From NCBI RefSeq assembly GCF_011074885.1, contig NC_054689.1:1302001-1366000 (forward strand): a DNA stretch of 64,000 bases. Direction: 5' to 3'. Position numbers and translations under genes: made by a program. Below, one piece after another: positions 58,895 to 64,000 of this stretch (position 1 is the first letter of the stretch; each line of letters opens with the position of its first letter). The notes under the pieces are model-generated. The model had not been told where the DNA came from, did not search any database, and worked only from the letters and a program-made list of their open reading frames with translations. Source of the DNA: Brettanomyces bruxellensis. Lineage: Eukaryota; Ascomycota; Pichiomycetes; Pichiales; Pichiaceae.

Positions 58895-59797
58895 TCACGA
58901 TTTTTCAACCGCCTCCGATGAAAATTCATTCTCGGCTTCTTTGATCTTGTCATCTATAAAGCCTTGAACAACACGTATTTCCTTTGACTCAGGAATTACC
59001 AAGTTGCTTTTCCTGTACTCGTCGATTTTTGTACATGCCTCTTTCAGACCATCAGCGGTTGCACTTTCCTCAAAAACAGTATACATTTCGGCGATATCCT
59101 TCAATCCATTAAGGTCCTCCCGTCCTATCTTAGATGCAAATTTATCATACTTAAGATTGCCAATGAATTTAACTCCATTAATGAAATTCACATCCACCTT
59201 GAGCGACGTATCTAAGACATCTGGTATGCCAAAAATAGCGTATTGCAATCTCTCTAGTTTATCATACCACTCATCTGTCTCAACTTCTTTTTCTTCTAAG
59301 TACTTCTTTTTAAATTCTGCAAGATATTGTTCACCACCAGTAATGAATTCAGCTTGAGCATTATTCAATGCAGCCTCCCGTTCGGATATAACATGTTTGA
59401 TGTTATTCATTGTATCCAAAATATCATCACTAAGAGAAATAAAGTCAGTTGATCTTTTACTTCCTTCTTCATAATAGATATGGTACTCCCTATAAAGTTT
59501 ATTTCTTTCCTTGAGACACACGTACCATAAAGAGTGGAGATCCTCAAATGATTTCTTTCTTAGTTCTTGAATACTCCATGGCCTGGATGTATGCTGTACC
59601 TCTTTGGAACTGCGAATAAACTTTTTGTGAGAAAAAAATTGCCATAATGGATGATCGTCCTTCACCTTAATGTTGTTGATCGTGGGAATAATTGGTGGCC
59701 TAAGTTTGACATCTGGAGATATGCGGTAACGACCCTTAATGTTTTTTGCGAGACATCTTGCACTGGTGCAAAATCTTGCCACTTGTTTCCCCATCAT
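58895..59797 (-). CDS. MRPL4: Mitochondrial large-subunit ribosomal protein uL29m (MRPL4)
   Basis: Encodes 300 aa (S. cerevisiae 319). The N-terminus MMGKQVARFCTSARCLAKNIKG is a typical targeting sequence. The uL29m core is at about 72-105: RPWSIQELRKKSFEDLHSLWYVCLKERNKLYRE, followed by RSTDFISLSDDILDTMNNIKHVISERE. The C-terminal half is charged and helical as in fungal MRPL4. It is at the exit-tunnel side of the mitoribosome. It is divergent from a mitochondrial GGQ factor gene. Confidence 0.94.
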   Translation of the reverse strand: MMGKQVARFCTSARCLAKNIKGRYRISPDVKLRPPIIPTINNIKVKDDHPLWQFFSHKKFIRSSKEVQHTSRPWSIQELRKKSFEDLHSLWYVCLKERNKLYREYHIYYEEGSKRSTDFISLSDDILDTMNNIKHVISEREAALNNAQAEFITGGEQYLAEFKKKYLEEKEVETDEWYDKLERLQYAIFGIPDVLDTSLKVDVNFINGVKFIGNLKYDKFASKIGREDLNGLKDIAEMYTVFEESATADGLKEACTKIDEYRKSNLVIPESKEIRVVQGFIDDKIKEAENEFSSEAVEKS

Positions 59798-60113
59798 CTT
59801 TTGTTTCCAAAGTGGTACTAAACAGTGGTAATTGTTTCAAAAATGATTCTTTGGTGGAGAAGACTTTAATTGATTTCAATCAGTATTTCAATCAGATGTC
59901 GTTGACTATGAAAATTCGCTGGTATAAGGAACCTGTTACCGTTTTTTTTTTATTCTTCGCTTGTATTATTATGTCAGCCACAGATAGAAAAAATGTACTC
60001 TTTACACAGCCACATACAGCATTTTAAAGCTCTTCCTTTACACTTCACATTATTCAGTTACATATAAGGAAAGTAGCATATTGTCACTATTTAAAAGTAC
60101 GAGCGGTTACGAA
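59798..60113. other. Divergent promoter of MRPL4 and GGQ-factor genes
   Basis: 316 bp between two mitochondrial-translation genes. TTTCAATCAG occurs twice 12 bp apart (about 59876-59897). A poly-T run is at 59942-59951. No third gene seen. Confidence 0.55.
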
Positions 60114-60674
60114 ATGTTATCCAAATGGTCTTCTATTCGTGGGCTGGTATCGCATCTTAAGCGAACTTTTTCTGTAACGAGTTGTACCTACAATGAAACG
60201 AAGCATAGCAAAATAAAAGTTCCAAAGCTAACAAAAATGCCCCCAAGACCAAAATTACCTGAGAATGAACTGAAGGAGAAGTTCATCAAAGGAGGTTCAG
60301 GTCATGGAGGTCAAAAGATTAATAAAACAAACTCTAAAGTCCAATTAACACATGTTCCTACTGGGATTGTAATCAGTTGCCAAGCTACAAGATCCAGAGA
60401 CCAAAATAGAAAAATTGCAAGGCAAATATTAGCATTAAAGGTAGATCAATTAAAGAATGGAGACAAAAGCTGGAAAGCTTTGAAAGGAGCCAGAGAAAAA
60501 ATCAGAAAGCAACGTGCGAAACGAAAGTCGAAAGCCAAATATAGGAAGCTCAGAGAAGAGAAGGAAGCGGAGATGGTCAAGCAGAAGCCTGACAGCTCTA
60601 CTGCTAGTCAGGCTGACGAAAAGCATGAAACTTTTAAAAACGATTGTCCTTTATTGTCGTCAGTAAAAGAATAA
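60114..60674 (+). CDS. RSO55: Mitochondrial class I release-factor-like protein with GGQ (RSO55/ICT1-like)
   Basis: Encodes 186 aa from ATG at 60114; the open frame reaches 60081 only via a TTG. The N-terminus (MLSKWSSIRGLVSHLKRTFSV) is a mitochondrial targeting signal. FIKGGSGHGGQKINKTNSKVQLTHVPTG carries the catalytic GGQ at 65-67, then CQATRSRDQNRKIARQIL. A basic C-terminal tail (RKQRAKRKSKAKYRKLR) fits binding to the empty mRNA channel of a stalled ribosome. There is no codon-recognition domain. This is the C12orf65/mtRF-R class; S. cerevisiae Rso55 (YLR281C) is the likely orthologue. Role: peptidyl-tRNA hydrolysis on stalled mitoribosomes or split subunits. Confidence 0.87.
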   Translation: MLSKWSSIRGLVSHLKRTFSVTSCTYNETKHSKIKVPKLTKMPPRPKLPENELKEKFIKGGSGHGGQKINKTNSKVQLTHVPTGIVISCQATRSRDQNRKIARQILALKVDQLKNGDKSWKALKGAREKIRKQRAKRKSKAKYRKLREEKEAEMVKQKPDSSTASQADEKHETFKNDCPLLSSVKE

Positions 60675-60812
60675 TTTCATATTTGTCAGAAATATTAAAT
60701 TATTGAAGTTGGTTCAGTACGAATTGTTAAATACCTGTGCCCATAGTATTACATCATGTAAATATACATTTAAGGGAAATTAAAATTACATATTGGACCA
60801 CCACTGATGATA

Positions 60813-61373
60813 TCACCAGCTGATTGACTTAGTCCTTCTCAAAGACCGTAGCTCACTCTCAAAGTTTTCTTCTCCATGGTATTTTTTGAGCAAAGTGTTG
60901 AGATGCTCATTTTGCTTATCAAGCCAGCTCAGCGCCTTATTAGACCATGCTCCAGGCCCAATGCACAATAGTTCGTGACCGTTTGTTTCTATGAAGTGGC
61001 ATATTGATTTCTTTACTAATTGCCTGTTCGAGTTACACCGATGCATTAAAAAGACGGTGTAATACTCTTTGATGCCAATTTTTCGAAGTTCAAAACTCAA
61101 TTGCTTAGGTGACAACGAACCCTGTGAAAATACACTATCTAACTTTGCGTAAAATGCCGGTTTCGAGGCGACAATTGATTTGAGATCCATTGGCTCCCCA
61201 TACTTCTTATATGAACGCACAAATGTTTTCTCTCTAAAAGAAGTGGTAGGTACATCAACAAAAGCAATGATTTGTTCCGGTTTTGTTTTTGGTTCTTCCT
61301 TTAGCTCAGGGTCATATGATTTGATTTGGTGCGGTTGATTATTCGAAGTATGCTGCTTTTCCGTACTGGCTCC
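60813..61373 (-). CDS. RAP1: RAP1 C-terminal (RCT) domain, in a different frame from the rest of RAP1
   Basis: The minus-strand frame is open from just after a TGA (61374-61376) to a stop at 60813-60815. It has no upstream ATG before the conserved region. From about 61190 on it encodes the Rap1 C-terminal fold: SIVASKPAFYAKLDSVFSQG, YTVFLMHRCNSNRQLVKKS, HFIETNGHELLCIGPGAWS, KALSWLDKQNEHL. This domain recruits silencing and telomere-length factors (Sir3/Sir4, Rif1/Rif2 in S. cerevisiae). It overlaps the end of the main RAP1 frame (61301-61373) and is one base out of register, so it is most simply the same gene with one missing base. See the RAP1 entry and findings. Confidence 0.82.
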   Translation of the reverse strand, partial: GASTEKQHTSNNQPHQIKSYDPELKEEPKTKPEQIIAFVDVPTTSFREKTFVRSYKKYGEPMDLKSIVASKPAFYAKLDSVFSQGSLSPKQLSFELRKIGIKEYYTVFLMHRCNSNRQLVKKSICHFIETNGHELLCIGPGAWSNKALSWLDKQNEHLNTLLKKYHGEENFESELRSLRRTKSISW

Positions 61374-62599
61374 TCATCAGAATCATTTGAGTTTGAGCTG
61401 ATAATTACTGGAGTGAAAACCTCAAGATTTTTTCCTTCAAGCTCGGGAACTTCGATCATGTCAATATTATCGTCTATGAATTTATTTCCCATAGGAATGT
61501 TTGGGAAATACAACCTTAATGCATTATCAGCCTTTCTTAGTTCTCTTCTAGCTCTCATCCATTCTTTATTAGCCAAATTGCTAGGTTGGGGATCTAAACC
61601 CTGTTTCTTTTGAACAATATAATACTTCAAATAATTCTTAATTCCAAAGATAACAAGATAATTTTTAAATCTTTGACGCCAGGACTCGGAGGTGTGCTGA
61701 ACAAATATATGGCAAAACTTGTCAAAGAAATTAGTAGGAAATAGAACCGTTTCAAACCCATTTGGCTTCTCCGAGGGATTCAATTTTTGATATATCACCT
61801 TGGTCAATGCAAAATCATCAGCCGCCGTAAACGAAGTTGTTCTACCTTTTATTAGGTAGGTACGAACGTAATTGCCATTCTCATCAACAAGGAGTTTGTG
61901 ATCCTTTGTAGCCTTATAAACATATCCCACGTGATATTTCAGAGTCCTGATCCTTTCGCGTAATGAAGAATAAGATCGTCCACGTTTTCTAAAAAAGTCC
62001 ATCGCTGCTATTTCTTTGTATATTTGATGTCCACGAAATCCTAACCATGGTCTCTTTCTAATTTCTTCTAAAAGAAATGCATCTTCTTCGGGTGTAAAAT
62101 ACTTTATACCATGACGACGCGGAAAAACTGCAGTGGCTAAGGATGCTGAAATTGTAGAAGGTAAAACTTGTAAGTCGTTTGTTTCTGTATTAAATCCATT
62201 ATCAACCTCCAAGTGAGATCCGGATCTCATATCACCTTCGTCAGGTGTACCAATTACTGTATTTCCGTTTTCATCAACTTCGCCTTGTACTATATCTTCC
62301 ACCTCAGGGTTATGAATCAGATATCTTCCAAATTCTTGTTGTATTCCCTCCCTCACTGAATCCTCTATAACTTTATACGAGTAAATGTGAGCGGAACGCA
62401 ATTCATCCGGAACATTTCCTGGAACAGATATCACAATACATGTATGTTCCAAGTCATAAGTGACACCACCACCATGTTCCTCTATCATCTTGATCAACAA
62501 ATCATTTGTATTAAGTGGTGGACATAAGTAGAAAATATATGATGTACCATCTGGTCCAACAAATAACTGATCATCATTCGATGCAGTCACGGAACTCAT
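61301..62599 (-). CDS. RAP1: RAP1, BRCT and Myb-type DNA-binding region
   Basis: Encodes 432 aa. A BRCT domain spans ~12-90 (YIFYLCPPLNTNDLLIKMIE, HTCIVISVPGN). Two Myb-type domains follow: ~164-225 (YFTPEEDAFLLEEIRKRP, RGHQIYKEIA, GRSYSSLRERIRTLKYH) and ~250-340 (TSFTAADDFALTKVIYQKL, FFDKFCHIFVQHTSESWRQRFKNYL). This order is that of budding-yeast Rap1, which binds telomere repeats, silencers and ribosomal-protein promoters. The frame ends (…NHMTLS) at 61301-61303 just before the C-terminal domain, which continues in the -1 frame. Together the two frames would give a Rap1 of about 590 residues. Confidence 0.9.
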   Translation of the reverse strand: MSSVTASNDDQLFVGPDGTSYIFYLCPPLNTNDLLIKMIEEHGGGVTYDLEHTCIVISVPGNVPDELRSAHIYSYKVIEDSVREGIQQEFGRYLIHNPEVEDIVQGEVDENGNTVIGTPDEGDMRSGSHLEVDNGFNTETNDLQVLPSTISASLATAVFPRRHGIKYFTPEEDAFLLEEIRKRPWLGFRGHQIYKEIAAMDFFRKRGRSYSSLRERIRTLKYHVGYVYKATKDHKLLVDENGNYVRTYLIKGRTTSFTAADDFALTKVIYQKLNPSEKPNGFETVLFPTNFFDKFCHIFVQHTSESWRQRFKNYLVIFGIKNYLKYYIVQKKQGLDPQPSNLANKEWMRARRELRKADNALRLYFPNIPMGNKFIDDNIDMIEVPELEGKNLEVFTPVIISSNSNDSDEEPVRKSSILRIINRTKSNHMTLS

Positions 62600-63032
62600 C
62601 GAAAAAAAAGCCTAGGAAAAAATATCGAAGTTACAAATCTGATGATAAATGTTAAAGAAATATCTTAAAAGGTTCTTTTCCCCACCTTTTTGTATTATAG
62701 AAACTTTCAAGGCGTACTGCAGCCTTTTAACGTTCACTATGTTCACGATACCGGAGTAAAAAGTGGTAAATAAATCAAACAGTTAACTACGCGAAGTCGG
62801 TAGAGAAAGAAATTTTACAGATATTAAAAGCGGTTTATATCGACGCGTCGCTCATCCTAGGGTATACGGATTTAATCTGTTAACATTCACTCACTATCTA
62901 TTCTATTTTTTTGAGTGCACACCTCTCTTCTTTAGCATTTAATTCTTCAAGTTTAGGAAGAAGCATGTACTACAACAACTTATATCAACATTGTTCAATT
63001 CTTATCACACTAGTTTATAATCTGATGTATAT
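62600..63032. other. Divergent promoter region RAP1/right-edge gene
   Basis: 433 bp with two MCB-type elements (62789 and 62843). No gene seen. Confidence 0.5.
62789..62850. promoter_or_regulatory. MCB-type elements between RAP1 and right-edge gene
   Basis: ACGCGAA at 62789-62795 and the palindrome CGACGCGTCG at 62841-62850 (core ACGCGT 62843-62848), about 245 bp from the RAP1 ATG and 185 bp from the rightward gene. The same ACGCGAA/ACGCGT pair with similar spacing occurs before RFC3, suggesting G1/S control of one or both genes. Confidence 0.55.
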
Positions 63033-64000
63033 ATGATGAACACATCTATTCCACGTGAAGAAGTATATTCCTCGGAAAAAAGGGGGAGATCTAGAACAAG
63101 ATCACCTTACAAAAACCTTTTGGTGCCGAGATCGCGTTCTTTCCAATCATATAAAATTCATGGAAGAGATGAATCTTCGCTTGGTTCTCATAGAGGGCTG
63201 AGAGATCTCACACCGTCAAGATCAGCTAGTTCTGCAATTGTATCAAGGCCAGCAAAAATAATTGAAAGTGATGAAATGAATGTTTCTTTCAATCATGCCT
63301 TTCCTGTGTTTAGCAACGATGCTTCCCTTGTATCGACAAGCACTAGTAGTATGACAGTGGATGAATCGGCTGCAGATGAAATTCCATTTCCTATAAAGCC
63401 GATAAAATCACAAAAGATTGATACTGCTATCGAAAAAGACTTTGAAAGAGAATTTAAAAGAGATACTAGCTCGGTTCTTGAGCAGCCTGGGAGAAGTCGG
63501 TCAAAGAATGCACGTACCACTCGGCATCCTAAAATTTTTGATATAGAAGGTAGAGGCTATATTCCAAAGTTTCAAATGCTACACGGAAGTTCCATAAATG
63601 GCTGTCCAGCAGTTTCCGTAACTTCTTCCCATTCAATAGACACGGAAATTTATCAACTACAGGAATTGAAATCACAGCAGGAGTTGTCTCCGGTTAGAGC
63701 AGATACTGATATAATATGTTCTTCAAAGAATAAGGTTAATCGGAATAGCCAACATACCAATCCGAAAAGGTCGGATCCTACTGAATCTTATTGCAGCGTA
63801 GACCTTGAAGGGAGCAATTCCTTTGAAACAAATTCTATGACTGGAAATGAAAGAAAATCTCGATGGCATAAATTAAGGGATTACGTCGGAAATAAAGTCG
63901 CTACTTCTTTATCACCCACATTTAGCACGAAAACACCGATGGAGGAGGCAAAAAATATCGTTAATAGGCACTTGCTGGCATCTGGTCATGCTGGCAAAGA
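63033..64000 (+). CDS. Unknown Ser-rich protein, 5' part (runs off right edge)
   Basis: An open frame starts at tandem ATGs (63033, 63036) and continues without a stop to the window end, over 320 codons. The N-terminus is basic with Arg-Ser motifs (KRGRSRTRSPY, VPRSRSFQSY). A charged stretch TAIEKDFEREFKRD may be helical, followed by SKNARTTRHPKIFDIEGRGYIPKFQ. The visible end, SRWHKLRDYVGNKVATSL, is a basic amphipathic segment. Many SP/TP sites suggest kinase regulation. I do not recognise the protein; its diagnostic domain may lie beyond the window. Cell-cycle-type sites lie upstream. Confidence 0.8.
   Translation, partial: MMNTSIPREEVYSSEKRGRSRTRSPYKNLLVPRSRSFQSYKIHGRDESSLGSHRGLRDLTPSRSASSAIVSRPAKIIESDEMNVSFNHAFPVFSNDASLVSTSTSSMTVDESAADEIPFPIKPIKSQKIDTAIEKDFEREFKRDTSSVLEQPGRSRSKNARTTRHPKIFDIEGRGYIPKFQMLHGSSINGCPAVSVTSSHSIDTEIYQLQELKSQQELSPVRADTDIICSSKNKVNRNSQHTNPKRSDPTESYCSVDLEGSNSFETNSMTGNERKSRWHKLRDYVGNKVATSLSPTFSTKTPMEEAKNIVNRHLLASGHAGK

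Noticed and set aside
61340..61360. Programmed -1 frameshift in RAP1
   Set aside because: The in-frame context CGG-AAA-AGC does not form an X-XXY-YYZ heptamer, and no strong downstream stem was seen; an indel is simpler.
61301..61373. Intron joining the two RAP1 frames
   Set aside because: No GTA-type donor, TACTAA branch point or suitable acceptor was found in the overlap, unlike PHA2 and RAD14.

Overview
The window is nuclear DNA of a budding yeast (Saccharomycotina). Genes are compact and mostly intron-free, with a few very short introns (GTAAG donor, TACTAA branch point). Nearly every recognisable protein has a Saccharomyces cerevisiae counterpart. CTG falls on a conserved leucine of RAD16 (bases 3618-3620, in the EGLHWM motif), so this is not a CTG-Ser species. 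Divergence from S. cerevisiae is large, and two genes (a class I/II aminotransferase and a Rua1-C-domain protein) have no S. cerevisiae gene that I recognise. A Pichiaceae-like lineage is my guess; I cannot name a species from sequence alone.

Layout. 0-19 kb: 5' part of HIS4, RAD16 (nucleotide excision repair), MED15/GAL11 (Mediator tail), CLC1 (clathrin light chain), RTT103 (CID protein of transcription termination), a large MKS1-like regulator and MRPL10. The coding parts of RAD16, the MED15 3' half and the MKS1-like gene look clearly GC-richer than the rest. 19-38 kb: an RRM protein with an NPLxxAL repeat, RHO3, a single-pass membrane protein, ATP11, PHA2 (one intron), a PRY-type secreted CAP protein, the acyltransferase CST26/PSI1, MUK1 (VPS9-domain GEF), an aminotransferase, MET14 and a mitochondrial protein. 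38-40.6 kb: a tRNA-Arg(CCU) gene beside a 2.5-kb gene-poor, AT-rich stretch holding two diverged copies of a ~190-bp repeat. 40.6-64 kb: RAD14 (stop-free 69-nt intron), CDH1, APC5, REV3, an orphan gene, RTT102, a Rua1-C protein, RFC3, a THOC7-like gene, MRPL4, a mitochondrial GGQ release-factor-like gene, RAP1 (reading frame broken before its C-terminal domain) and a partial gene at the right edge.

Functional themes: DNA repair and replication (RAD16, RAD14, REV3, RFC3), the APC/C activator CDH1 next to the APC/C subunit APC5, mitochondrial translation (MRPL10, the divergent pair MRPL4 and GGQ factor), and chromatin or transcription (MED15, RTT103, RTT102, RAP1). Several starts were moved to the first sensible ATG because the longest open frame begins at a non-ATG codon or inside the 5' leader. 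I see no transposase, CRISPR array, viral gene or secondary-metabolite cluster. The most interesting points are the RAP1 frame break, the in-frame RAD14 intron and the repeat pair beside the tRNA gene.
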